This document shows positions 36,117 to 43,593 of a stretch of DNA of 45,680 bases, in pieces. Under the pieces are notes generated by a model. That model was not told where the DNA came from. It made no database searches and worked only from the letters and a program-made list of their open reading frames with translations. The position numbers and the translations under genes are program-made. The stretch's first letter is position 1. Each line of letters opens with the position of its first letter. Source of the DNA: Oxalobacter sp. Lineage in GTDB: Bacteria; Pseudomonadota; Gammaproteobacteria; Burkholderiales; Burkholderiaceae_D. The DNA is taken from positions 1-45,680 of the forward strand of contig JAEEYE010000018.1 in the NCBI GenBank assembly GCA_016291665.1. Reading direction: 5' to 3'.

Positions 36117-36323
36117 GATGATTTTGCCCACCTGCATGTTAGTGAGGATATGAAAATACACACCATGCCAAATACCTGTAGCACGTCCTGCCAAAGCTTA
36201 ACCCCTGTTTACTGAGGATTGCCTGCATTGGCAACAGCAAGCTCTACACGCCAAATACACTATCACTATTATTGGCATCATCCAACAAACAGCTTTTTCA
36301 AATCTGCACTATATTACCATCAA

Positions 36324-36358
36324 GCGAGCCATCTCCGCAGAGATAGTCCGCTTTTTTT
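36324..36358 (+). terminator. Plus-strand terminator-like hairpin without an upstream gene, possible sRNA 3' end
   Basis: GCG (36324-36326) with CGC (36349-36351) and ATCTC (36331-36335) with GAGAT (36340-36344) form a two-part stem with a 4/4 internal loop and a CGCA loop, followed by TTTTTTT (36352-36358). No plus-strand gene lies upstream for more than 7 kb. Confidence 0.4.
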
Positions 36359-36420
36359 GCCATGTTCTTGACCCATGGCAACATAGGTAAATGCACCACT
36401 GAATCCCTGTGAGCACATAC

Positions 36421-36450
36421 AAAAAACCCTCCAACCGCTAGGAAGGAGGG
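36421..36450 (-). terminator. Intrinsic terminator of the PLP-lyase gene
   Basis: On the minus strand CCCTCC and GGAGGG (36445-36450 and 36427-36432) pair around a 12-base loop and are followed by TTTTTT (complement of 36421-36426). It lies about 26 bases past the stop. Confidence 0.8.
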
Positions 36451-36475
36451 CTCTTGCCAAAAGATAATTGCTTGA

Positions 36476-37927
36476 TTACAGGCTATCACCAAAGTCTTCG
36501 CGGAACTTCGCAACCAGTTTCTGAGGCCAATCGGAGGTTGGTGCCAAACGACCGACAAAGAAACGCAAGACAGGAGGTTCTTCAACAAACTTGAGGCCAC
36601 CAATCAGGTTACGGTTCTTCCACAGCCATTCGATACGATCTTCCAAATACTTAGTCTGAGACAACGTGAAGACACGGCGAGGGAACGCTAAGCGCAACAG
36701 TTCAACTTCTGCTGGAACTTCTGTACCATCAGGATCACGTTCCATGGAAACCGTACCACGTTCCATCCCACGGACGCCAGCTGCAATATACATTGCCGCA
36801 GTCAATGCACCTGCTGGATATTCATGGGAAGACAGATGCGGTAAGAACCCACGTGCATCAAGATGTGCACCCAAGCCACCTGGAGGCGTGATGACTGGGA
36901 TACCCTTTGCATCTAAGCGTTCAACCAGATATTTAATGAATTCTGGGGAATGGCGGATCATGTTGAAGTCGGTTGCTTCTCGCAGGCCAACTGCCATTGC
37001 TTCGATCTCACGAACGGACATACCACCGTAGGTCAGGAACCCTTCAAACAGTGGAATCAAATCTCGCATCTTCAGATACAGTTTTTCGTTATTGGTTGCA
37101 ATACCACCGCCACGAGAACAACAAATCTTGCGCGCAGAGAAGTAAACAATATCAGCTAAATCACACAAAGTACGGAGAATTTCAGCAGGTTCTTTATCCT
37201 TGAATTCTTCTTCTCGTGTCTTATTGAAGTACATATTTTCACAGACCAAGGAAATATCCAAGACCAGCGGAATCCCGTACTTATCGCAAACCTTGCGAAC
37301 TTCACGCATATTAGCGATAGAGAAAGGCTGTCCCCCAATCAGGTTGGTACCTGCTTCCATGCGGACAAATGGAATCTTTTCTACGCCATTTTCTTCAATG
37401 CAGGCAACCAGCTTTTCGATATTCATGTTGCCCTTGAATGGATGTTCAGACTTGACCTGGCTAGCGACATCATAGAAGAATTCTTCAACACGGCCACCCG
37501 CATACATGATTAATGCCTTGGTCGTCGTGAAATGGAAATTCATTGGTACAACAGAACCTTCAGTCACAAAAGCCTTGGCCAGAATATGTTCTGCCGCACG
37601 TCCCTGGTGAGCTGGCAGAAAATATTTGGTTCCCAGTACTTCTTCAACAGCTGCCTTCAAACGATTGAACGATTCAGACCCCGCATAGGCATCATCTGCA
37701 ATCATCATAGAAGCAAGCTGCTGATCCGACATAGCATTGGTACCGCTATCAGTCAGCATATCCATATAAACATCACGGTTATTCAGCAGAAAAGAGTTGT
37801 AGCCTGCTTCTTCCATGGCTTTCAGGCGTTCTTCAACTGGGAGCAGATTCAGTTTCTGAACGATACGCACCTTGTGCATTTCAAGAGGAATGAATTCCCC
37901 GGTAGAAATCTTGATTTGGTTGGACAT
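36476..37927 (-). CDS. Tryptophanase / tyrosine phenol-lyase family PLP lyase with altered active site
   Basis: A 483-residue fold-type I PLP enzyme of the beta-eliminating lyase family, about 20 residues longer than TnaA at the C-terminus. Family landmarks are TDSGTNAM (59-66), DDAYAGS (78-84), HQGRAAE, FTTTK (133-137), TNLIGGQP (194-201), Asp224, the PLP lysine Lys267 in SARKICC, and LLRLAFPRR (410-418). It has MERG (388-391) as in tyrosine phenol-lyase, where TnaA has VEIG, and RFF (455-457) where TnaA has RHF. The usual DxxR arginine after the cofactor aspartate is replaced (DISL, Leu227), and GGHAxF is GGLGAH. The expected reaction is release of pyruvate and ammonia from a beta-substituted amino acid, but neither tryptophan nor tyrosine can be assumed. 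It is a single gene with its own terminator. Confidence 0.88.
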   Translation of the reverse strand: MSNQIKISTGEFIPLEMHKVRIVQKLNLLPVEERLKAMEEAGYNSFLLNNRDVYMDMLTDSGTNAMSDQQLASMMIADDAYAGSESFNRLKAAVEEVLGTKYFLPAHQGRAAEHILAKAFVTEGSVVPMNFHFTTTKALIMYAGGRVEEFFYDVASQVKSEHPFKGNMNIEKLVACIEENGVEKIPFVRMEAGTNLIGGQPFSIANMREVRKVCDKYGIPLVLDISLVCENMYFNKTREEEFKDKEPAEILRTLCDLADIVYFSARKICCSRGGGIATNNEKLYLKMRDLIPLFEGFLTYGGMSVREIEAMAVGLREATDFNMIRHSPEFIKYLVERLDAKGIPVITPPGGLGAHLDARGFLPHLSSHEYPAGALTAAMYIAAGVRGMERGTVSMERDPDGTEVPAEVELLRLAFPRRVFTLSQTKYLEDRIEWLWKNRNLIGGLKFVEEPPVLRFFVGRLAPTSDWPQKLVAKFREDFGDSL

Positions 37928-38141
37928 AGGAATTCCGGTTGTTACATTGGTTAAACTGGGTAAGCCCCTTCTTGCATAAGGGCCACTATTAATAAAATCC
38001 TGTCTTCTGCCTGAAAACTGGATAACTTGGCGATTTTACACCTAAGCAAAGCGTTTTCACTAACGCAAAACACTCATACCTGATTTTTTTGAAAAAACCA
38101 GCACAAAAATTGGGAACTTTGCAAAGGAAAGAAAGATTGTA

Positions 38142-38218
38142 TGGTCGGGGTGAGAGGATTCGAACCTCCGGCCTCTACGTCCCGAACGTAGCGCTCTACC
38201 AGGCTAAGCTACACCCCG
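38142..38218 (-). tRNA. tRNA-Pro (anticodon CGG)
   Basis: Read on the minus strand, 77 bases fold as a cloverleaf. Acceptor CGGGGTG pairs with CACCCCG and is followed by A and an encoded CCA. The D-arm region is GCTTAGCCTGGTAGAGC. The anticodon stem CTACG/CGTAG has loop TTCGGGA, giving anticodon CGG. The T loop is GTTCGAATC within GGAGG/CCTCT-type pairing. It decodes CCG. It lies alone between ispB and the PLP-lyase gene. Confidence 0.97.
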
Positions 38219-38233
38219 CGCGAGCAAGATCAA

Positions 38234-39208
38234 TTAGTAATCCCGCTGAACAGAAAACGCGCACAATTCTATCAAAGATTGACGGTACTTGCTATCAGGG
38301 AGCCCTTGGATGGACTTGACTGCAACTTCGGCTTCACGCCTTGCCATTTCATGTGTGTAGTTCAGCGCTTTGCTCTCACGAACCGCGTTAAACACCTGCA
38401 AAAAGCAGGATTCATCATTCTCTTCAATGCACCGCTGAATAGCCGCTTTCTGTTCAGGTGCACCATTTTGCATCAACCAGATTAACGGTAATGTCATCTT
38501 GCCTTCTTTTAAGTCATTACCGGCCTGCTTGCCCATAGTACCGGCATCACTTGCATAATCGAGCAAATCATCCACCAACTGAAATGCATTACCCAATGAA
38601 CGCCCATAAGAAACAGCCAAAGCAACGCCTTCAGGAGATGCGCCCGCAACCATCGCACCCAATTCACAAGCCGCTTCAAAAAGTTTAGCCGTCTTAGCAT
38701 AGATAACCCTTCGGTATCCCGCCTCGTCTAGGGAGGCACTCCTTGCATTCATCAACTGCATCACCTCTCCTTCAGCAATGAGGTTCGTTGCATCCGCCAG
38801 CACCCGCTGGACTGGCATGCTGTTTACCGAGACCATCATCTGGAACGCGCGCGTATAAAGGAAATCCCCAACCAGAACGGATGCCGCATTGCCAAACAGA
38901 ACATTGGCACTTGGACGCCCCCTGCGCAAACCAGCCTCATCAACCACATCATCATGAAGTAGTGTCGCTGTATGGATGAATTCAACAACCGCTGCTAGCA
39001 TCTGATGCTGGTTTCCTTCGTAACCAAACGCCTTGGCCATCAAAAGCAGCAAAATAGGCCGTATGCGCTTTCCTCCTGCATTGATGATATAGTCTGCAAT
39101 CCTACCAATTAGCACAATATCCGAGCGCATCTGCTCACGGATGACAGCATTGACGGCTTCTAGGTCATGCATGACCGGCGCCAAGAAACGAGGAGGATTG
39201 CTTTTCAT
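38234..39208 (-). CDS. ispB: Octaprenyl diphosphate synthase
   Basis: Long-chain trans-prenyl diphosphate synthase making the side chain of ubiquinone or menaquinone. The 324-residue protein has both aspartate-rich motifs: the first, DDVVD, at 86-90 within LLHDDVVDEAGLRRG, and the second as QLVDDLLDY. GGKRIRP near 45-51 binds isopentenyl diphosphate. The start at ATG 39208 has no good Shine-Dalgarno sequence. The stop lies 16 bp from the 5' end of the tRNA-Pro gene on the same strand, so the two may share a transcript. Chain length (C40) is by analogy with IspB. Confidence 0.93.
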   Translation of the reverse strand: MKSNPPRFLAPVMHDLEAVNAVIREQMRSDIVLIGRIADYIINAGGKRIRPILLLLMAKAFGYEGNQHQMLAAVVEFIHTATLLHDDVVDEAGLRRGRPSANVLFGNAASVLVGDFLYTRAFQMMVSVNSMPVQRVLADATNLIAEGEVMQLMNARSASLDEAGYRRVIYAKTAKLFEAACELGAMVAGASPEGVALAVSYGRSLGNAFQLVDDLLDYASDAGTMGKQAGNDLKEGKMTLPLIWLMQNGAPEQKAAIQRCIEENDESCFLQVFNAVRESKALNYTHEMARREAEVAVKSIQGLPDSKYRQSLIELCAFSVQRDY

Positions 39209-39254
39209 TGGTTGTCTTTGTTGTGCTCTATTTCAATCATCATTCGGAATTCTG

Positions 39255-39260
39255 ATTATA
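39255..39260 (-). promoter_or_regulatory. -10 element of the ispB promoter
   Basis: A perfect TATAAT on the minus strand, 47 bases before the ispB start. The -35 region is poor. Confidence 0.35.
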
Positions 39261-39437
39261 GATGTTGATGCACGAAAGGAAAACAGGCAATTGCGACCAA
39301 TACTGTCAACATCAGCAATCTATAGAAAACAACCGCAATCTAAGAAATCTCTGAAAAACCTCCTTTTGGGGAACGCCCCTTCTAGGAAGACAACTGTAGA
39401 ATTGGGAGTTTTCAGACCTGTCCTAACAAACGGCGCG

Positions 39438-40121
39438 TCATGAACGGTATTGGACATTTGGCAGAACCTGCTCAAATGCCACTCGAATGGCTTCAGAAAC
39501 AGGTTTGCTATGGCGATGTTCATTATCTCGGCATTCTTGGACAATCAAATGCTTAGCTCCAAGTGTAGCGAGTTGATTGGCCATTTTGGTAGCGCGCTCA
39601 GGAGTAAAAAAAACAGGATCCAAGGTGCAACGCAATTCATAGGGTTTACCCGATGCTAACAAGGCCTCTAACACTTCTTTCGCATGATCTCCTGAAATAG
39701 CACCGCCAGCTGTAATCGCATTATATTCATCAAAAGGAGCCTTGATATCCAAGCCAACCCAATCAATGAGCGGTAATACTTCCTTGAAACGCTTTGGTGA
39801 AACACCTGAGGTATGTAGGGCGACCGCATACCCCATCTCGCGCAATTGTGTGACTGAAGAAACAAGATGACGCTGAACCAGCGGCTCTCCTCCGCTAAGG
39901 ACAATGCCTTCCAATAACCCTTTACGGGTTTCCAGCCAAGAGAGGATATCTGCCCAAGTATGTTGACCGGAAACATCCATGGGTAGGAGATGAGGATTGT
40001 GGCAATATCGACACCGCCACGGACATCCCTGGCAGAAAAGCACTGCCGCGAGATGCCCTGGGAAATCTATCGTCGTAAACGGTGTAATGCCACCTACATT
40101 CAGGCCAAGATTATTTGCCAC
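39438..40121 (-). CDS. nrdG: Anaerobic ribonucleotide reductase activating enzyme
   Basis: A radical SAM activase that installs the glycyl radical on NrdD. From the GTG at 40121 it has 227 residues; MANNLGLNVGGITPFTTIDFPG then matches the usual NrdG N-terminus. An in-frame GTG at 40190 would add 23 unrelated residues and increase the overlap with the preceding gene to 80 bp. The cluster-binding motif CPWRCRYC gives Cys33, Cys37 and Cys40 (CX3CX2C), and GGEPLVQ is the SAM-binding GGE motif. The preferred GTG overlaps the stop region of the small glycyl-radical gene by 11 bp, so nrdD, the small gene and nrdG form one coupled minus-strand operon. Confidence 0.92.
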   Translation of the reverse strand: MANNLGLNVGGITPFTTIDFPGHLAAVLFCQGCPWRCRYCHNPHLLPMDVSGQHTWADILSWLETRKGLLEGIVLSGGEPLVQRHLVSSVTQLREMGYAVALHTSGVSPKRFKEVLPLIDWVGLDIKAPFDEYNAITAGGAISGDHAKEVLEALLASGKPYELRCTLDPVFFTPERATKMANQLATLGAKHLIVQECRDNEHRHSKPVSEAIRVAFEQVLPNVQYRS

Positions 40122-40296
40122 AGTTTCCGTAATGATCAAGGTCTTCAGGTAGTTTGCTTTCGACAAAGTGGACACGTTCTCGATGTTCACTCTGCTTGCC
40201 TGGGTTAAACTCAGAAACAGGACGGTGATAACCCATGACCCTTGTCCAGACTTCGCATTTAGTCCTTTCTTCCTGAGGAAGGTCTTTGACGTCCAT
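40111..40296 (-). CDS. nrdD: Separate glycyl-radical domain protein of class III ribonucleotide reductase
   Basis: A 61-residue protein equivalent to the very C-terminus of NrdD. It carries CEVWTRVMGYHRPVSEFN followed by GKQSEHRER; Gly22 in RVMGY is the expected glycyl-radical site. It has its own start, ATG 40296, with AAAGGA 7 bases upstream. It is in the same reading frame as nrdD but separated from it by the nrdD TGA, eleven sense or stop codons including a TAG, and the new ATG. It is therefore a separate cistron and not the result of a frameshift. It must join the large NrdD protein for a working enzyme and presumably is the target of NrdG, whose gene follows directly. Short proteins of this kind may occur in relatives; I could not check. 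Confidence 0.85.
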   Translation of the reverse strand: MDVKDLPQEERTKCEVWTRVMGYHRPVSEFNPGKQSEHRERVHFVESKLPEDLDHYGNCGK

Positions 40297-40332
40297 ATCG
40301 AATCCTTTCTATCTTAAATGGTTAATGGGTTT

Positions 40333-42384
40333 TCAATGCACTTTTTCCATCTTCGCCATCAATTCCTGATCGCAAATCGGACAATACTCATGTTCCCCTG
40401 CCAAATAACCATGTTTTGGACAAATGGAGAATGTTGGTGTGATGGTAATGTACGGCAATCGGAAATTCGTCAGTGCCGCTTTAATGAGCTTGCGACACGT
40501 TTCTGGCGAAGAAATCTTTTCCTGCATATACAGGTGGAGCACTGTTCCCCCCGTATATTTGCACTGCAGCTCATCCTGCATCGTCAACGCTTGGAATGGG
40601 TCGTCCGTATAACCAACCGGTAACTGGGACGAATTGGTGTAATAAGGCGCCTCAGGCGTACCCGCCTGAATGATGTCTGGATAACGTTTCTTATCTTCGC
40701 GGGCAAAACGGTATGTCGTCCCCTCAGCAGGCGTTGCTTCCAAGTTATAGAGACTTCCCGTCTCTTCTTGGTAATCCCGCATACGATCCCTTAAGTGATC
40801 CAATAGCCGGATTGCAAAGGCCTTACCGTACGGTGTTGTGATGTCTTCCTTGTCATCCGTAAAGTTACGGATCATTTCGTTGATACCATTCACACCAATA
40901 GTGGAGAAATGATTTTTCAGGCGGCCCAGGTAACGTGCTGTGAACGGATACAAACCATCATCCATCAGCCGCTGGATGACCTTGCGTTTGATTTCCAAGC
41001 TGTCTTTTGCCATATCGGTCAGACGGTCTAACCGGGCAAACAATGCTTTTTCATTCCCCTTGTACAGGTACCCCAAACGCGCACAGTTGATGGTAACAAC
41101 CCCAATTGAGCCCGTCTGTTCGGCAGAACCGAAAAGACCATTGCCGCGCTTGAGCAGTTCTCGCAAATCCAGCTGCAGACGGCAACACATCGAACGCACC
41201 ATGTTCGGCTGAAGCTCAGAATTAAGGAAATTCTGAAAATATGGCAACCCATATTTAGCCGTCATGGCAAACAAGCGTTGTGCATTTTCTGATTCCCAAG
41301 GGAAATCATGCGTAATGTTGTAGGTCGGAATCGGGAATGTAAACACACGGCCTTTGCTGTCACCAGCAGACATCACTTCAATGTATGCCCGATTCAGCAT
41401 GTCCATCTCTTCCTGTAACTCACCATAGGTGAAAGGCATTTCTTCCCCACCAACAACAGGAACCTGTTCACGTAAATCTTCTGGGCAAACCCAGTCAAAG
41501 GTCAGGTTGGTAAACGGCGTCTGCGTTCCCCAGCGAGATGGTACATTCAGGTTATAGATGAATTCTTGGATCAGCTGATGGACCGTTTCATAATCCAGTT
41601 TGTCCTTACGGACATATGGTGCCAAGTAGGTATCAAAAGAACTAAACGCCTGTGCCCCTGCCCATTCATTCTGCAAGGAACCCAAGAAATTGATCATCTG
41701 ACCTAAAGCCGAAGACAGGTGTTTCGGTGGATTAGCTTCCAGTTTACCCGGAATACCATTGAAGCCTTCGACTAACAATTGGCGTAGTGACCACCCAGCA
41801 CAGTAACCCGAAAGCATATCCAAATCATGGATATGATAATCAGCATCACGGTGCGCCTGCCCAATTTCTGGCGAATAGACATGGCTTAACCAGTAATTCG
41901 CCGTAATCTTACCGGCAACATTCAAAATCATGCCGCCCAAGGAATACCCTTGGTTTGCATTTGCCTTGACACGCCAGTCTGCACGGTCAACGTATTCTTT
42001 AACAGACGATTCAACATCCACCAAGGTTCTCTTGTCTTGACGGATGCGATGACGCTGATCACGATACGTCGCGTACGCACGGAAAGTCCTTGTGTGGTTA
42101 GCATCCAAAAGCATCTGTTCAACCACGTCCTGAACCTGTTCAACCGTCGGCGCTGAACCAGCAAAACGGTGACGAAGCACCTTCAGGGAACGCTGTGTCA
42201 GCAGGTTTGCTTCATCTTCGCCAAAATCTCCCGTTGCCCGGCCGGCCTTCGCTAATGCCTTCGCAATACGTGACGCATCAAACGGCATTTCTGCACCATC
42301 ACGCTTGATGATGCGCTGAGGCAAGGGGGGCAGGACAGGTGCTCTAACTGCAGCTTCCTGCTCCTTAATGTCTCCTGTGTTCAT
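40333..42384 (-). CDS. nrdD: Anaerobic ribonucleoside-triphosphate reductase, large catalytic protein without the glycyl-radical tail
   Basis: Class III ribonucleotide reductase reducing NTPs to dNTPs without oxygen; 683 residues. The N-terminal ATP-cone (about 22-115) starts with IIKRDGAEMPFD. The catalytic barrel has cysteines in SGYCAGWSL and SMCCRLQLD, and an NCARLGY segment. The C-terminal zinc site is CPKH ... CPIC (SICPKHGYLAG then YCPICD). The protein stops a few residues after this site (MAKMEKVH), where single-chain NrdD proteins continue into the glycyl-radical loop; that segment is encoded by the next gene. AAGGGA lies 6 bases before ATG 42384. The gene has a long leader of about 245 bases behind a TATAAT box. 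Confidence 0.95.
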   Translation of the reverse strand: MNTGDIKEQEAAVRAPVLPPLPQRIIKRDGAEMPFDASRIAKALAKAGRATGDFGEDEANLLTQRSLKVLRHRFAGSAPTVEQVQDVVEQMLLDANHTRTFRAYATYRDQRHRIRQDKRTLVDVESSVKEYVDRADWRVKANANQGYSLGGMILNVAGKITANYWLSHVYSPEIGQAHRDADYHIHDLDMLSGYCAGWSLRQLLVEGFNGIPGKLEANPPKHLSSALGQMINFLGSLQNEWAGAQAFSSFDTYLAPYVRKDKLDYETVHQLIQEFIYNLNVPSRWGTQTPFTNLTFDWVCPEDLREQVPVVGGEEMPFTYGELQEEMDMLNRAYIEVMSAGDSKGRVFTFPIPTYNITHDFPWESENAQRLFAMTAKYGLPYFQNFLNSELQPNMVRSMCCRLQLDLRELLKRGNGLFGSAEQTGSIGVVTINCARLGYLYKGNEKALFARLDRLTDMAKDSLEIKRKVIQRLMDDGLYPFTARYLGRLKNHFSTIGVNGINEMIRNFTDDKEDITTPYGKAFAIRLLDHLRDRMRDYQEETGSLYNLEATPAEGTTYRFAREDKKRYPDIIQAGTPEAPYYTNSSQLPVGYTDDPFQALTMQDELQCKYTGGTVLHLYMQEKISSPETCRKLIKAALTNFRLPYITITPTFSICPKHGYLAGEHEYCPICDQELMAKMEKVH

Positions 42385-42635
42385 TAAATCCCTTTATCAC
42401 TCATTTCATTTGAAACCCTCTAAGCACACGCCTCATCTGGTTTCAAAAATACAGTTTTCGATAATCCCGGCTTTTGCTAAAAACCGAGCCTATGAAGAGT
42501 CTTTCAGACGGGGCAATTCTTAGACCTGTATTGGGAGAAGTCATAAGAACTGCTCAGGCAGGGCACTTTCTCCCTTTAACCCGTCAATATTGGAAAGTAC
42601 AGCTAATACTTTCGCTTAAAAATTAAGTACTGCTC

Positions 42636-42641
42636 ATTATA
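42636..42641 (-). promoter_or_regulatory. -10 element upstream of nrdD
   Basis: Perfect TATAAT on the minus strand; only three of six bases match the -35 consensus 17 bp upstream. It is about 250 bases from the nrdD start. Confidence 0.35.
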
Positions 42642-42832
42642 AGGGAGGTTTTCAAATCTTGCAGGACACCATCCAAATTGGCCGGCCGAAGGCCATCCTT
42701 ATAAAAAACAGCACCTTACAGTCTTTTTTGTAGGACGCGCTTCAATACACCCTATGCATTCATATCTGACCCATCCAAAATATTTTAAATAGAATCATAG
42801 GGTTATAAATTTGTTACCCCCTTAAAAGAAAC

Positions 42833-42858
42833 GAGCGGTCTTTTTTTTAGAACCGCCC
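42833..42858 (-). terminator. Terminator of the radical SAM gene
   Basis: On the minus strand GGGCGGTT (complement of 42851-42858) pairs with GACCGCTC (complement of 42833-42840) over 8 bp with two wobbles, followed by GTTTCTTTT. It lies just past the stop at 42881. Confidence 0.65.
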
Positions 42859-42880
42859 TTTTCTTTGGTAAAAACAACAA

Positions 42881-43504
42881 TCAGACCAAGTCATCCAGTA
42901 CACGCCTACGGAACTTAACACCCAGTTTTCGAGCAATTGCTTCACAAGCCGCAATATCAACGCCAGGTAGGCCATCAACTGCCGTCACCGTGACATCCGC
43001 CCCTGCTTCATGTGCACTTTTTACAAACCCAAGCATCGACTCATAGGCACCTGGATACCTAGGTCGACAATGGCGGTTGTAGGTCTCCTCATCCTGCGCA
43101 TTCAGGGATACAGAAATGGTTGGGATCACCGCCGCAATTTCCGGAGCGACATCACGTCCGTACATCTGGTTAGCAAGGCCGTTTGTGTTCAAACGTAATT
43201 TCGTAATTCCCTTTGCCCGCAAGCGCCTGGCCACCTCCAGCATGACATCAAGCCTCGTTGTCGACTCACCCATGCCACAGAAGACCACTTCGTCATATTC
43301 CCCAGGTTCCCCTGCCGCCTCAACCAACTCTTCGACCGTCGGGTTGTGCCGAAGGCGCATATTGTATTCACTGACCGTCCATGAACCATTGAATTTCGGG
43401 CAAAATGCACAACGAAGCATCCCACACCGGTTGGTGACATTCAGGTAACGGCTTTTGTTCAGGGTATAACCAATCGTATCAGCTTCCAAACCAGAAGTAG
43501 CCAT
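42881..43504 (-). CDS. TatD-linked radical SAM protein
   Basis: A 207-residue radical SAM protein of the type found beside or fused to TatD-family nucleases. The start at ATG 43504 has AGGAGG 5 bases upstream; an in-frame GTG two codons earlier lies inside that site. Family segments are YLNVTNRC, CAFCPKFNGSW, VVFCGMGESTTRLDV, LNTNGLAN, VSLNAQDEETYNRHCRPRYPGAY and VDGLPGVDIAACEAIA. The cluster-binding cysteines are Cys27, Cys32 and Cys35, i.e. CX4CX2C, one residue longer than the usual CX3CX2C. The substrate of the family is not known to me. No tatD gene lies in the window. It follows glmS on the same strand, separated by hairpins. Confidence 0.85.
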   Translation of the reverse strand: MATSGLEADTIGYTLNKSRYLNVTNRCGMLRCAFCPKFNGSWTVSEYNMRLRHNPTVEELVEAAGEPGEYDEVVFCGMGESTTRLDVMLEVARRLRAKGITKLRLNTNGLANQMYGRDVAPEIAAVIPTISVSLNAQDEETYNRHCRPRYPGAYESMLGFVKSAHEAGADVTVTAVDGLPGVDIAACEAIARKLGVKFRRRVLDDLV

Positions 43505-43527
43505 TTCCACCTCCTATAACTACCATT

Positions 43528-43552
43528 GCAGACCGCCTTTAATTGGGTCTGC
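43528..43552 (-). repeat. Hairpin between glmS and the radical SAM gene
   Basis: GCAGACC (43528-43534) and GGTCTGC (43546-43552) are perfect 7-bp complements around an 11-base loop. A weaker ATCACC/GGTGAT hairpin lies nearer glmS at about 43570. Neither is followed by a T tract on the minus strand, so the radical SAM gene may be read through from glmS. Confidence 0.45.
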
Positions 43553-43593
43553 TTCCTGTCACATAGAATCACCACCATTGGGTGATGCTTCTT

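Larger units (their letters stand above)
36063..36475. other. 413-bp intergenic region between gcl and the PLP-lyase gene
   Basis: No protein-coding gene is seen. The region contains the gcl promoter (-10 at 36111-36116), a plus-strand hairpin with a T7 tail (36324-36358) that could end a small RNA, and the minus-strand terminator of the lyase gene (36421-36450). Confidence 0.6.
42385..42880 (-). other. 496-bp intergenic region with the nrdD promoter and long structured leader
   Basis: No convincing gene is seen. On the minus strand a TATAAT (42636-42641) would start transcription near 42630, leaving about 245 bases before nrdD. This leader can form several hairpins: GGGAGAA/TTCTCCC, GTCT/AGAC, and an 8-bp stem (CGGTTTTT with AAAAGCCG, loop AGC). 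TAAGTACTGCTCA (42624-42636) and TAAGAACTGCTCA (42544-42556) are near-identical direct repeats 80 bp apart. No cobalamin box, NrdR box or FNR site was recognised. A GGCC-rich palindrome lies near 42680-42695. Confidence 0.5.

Noticed and set aside
40333-40335. The nrdD TGA considered as a selenocysteine codon joining both parts
   Set aside because: A TAG follows in the same frame before the small gene, so readthrough of TGA alone would not fuse them. The small gene has its own ribosome binding site and ATG.
42443-42544. 33-codon minus-strand frame in the nrdD leader, considered as a leader peptide
   Set aside because: There is no ribosome binding site before its ATG and no run of regulatory codons. 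It overlaps predicted RNA stems and is likely to be chance.
42385-42880. Cobalamin riboswitch or NrdR box upstream of nrdD
   Set aside because: No GCCACTG-type B12 box and no ACACWATATMTTGT-like pair was seen.
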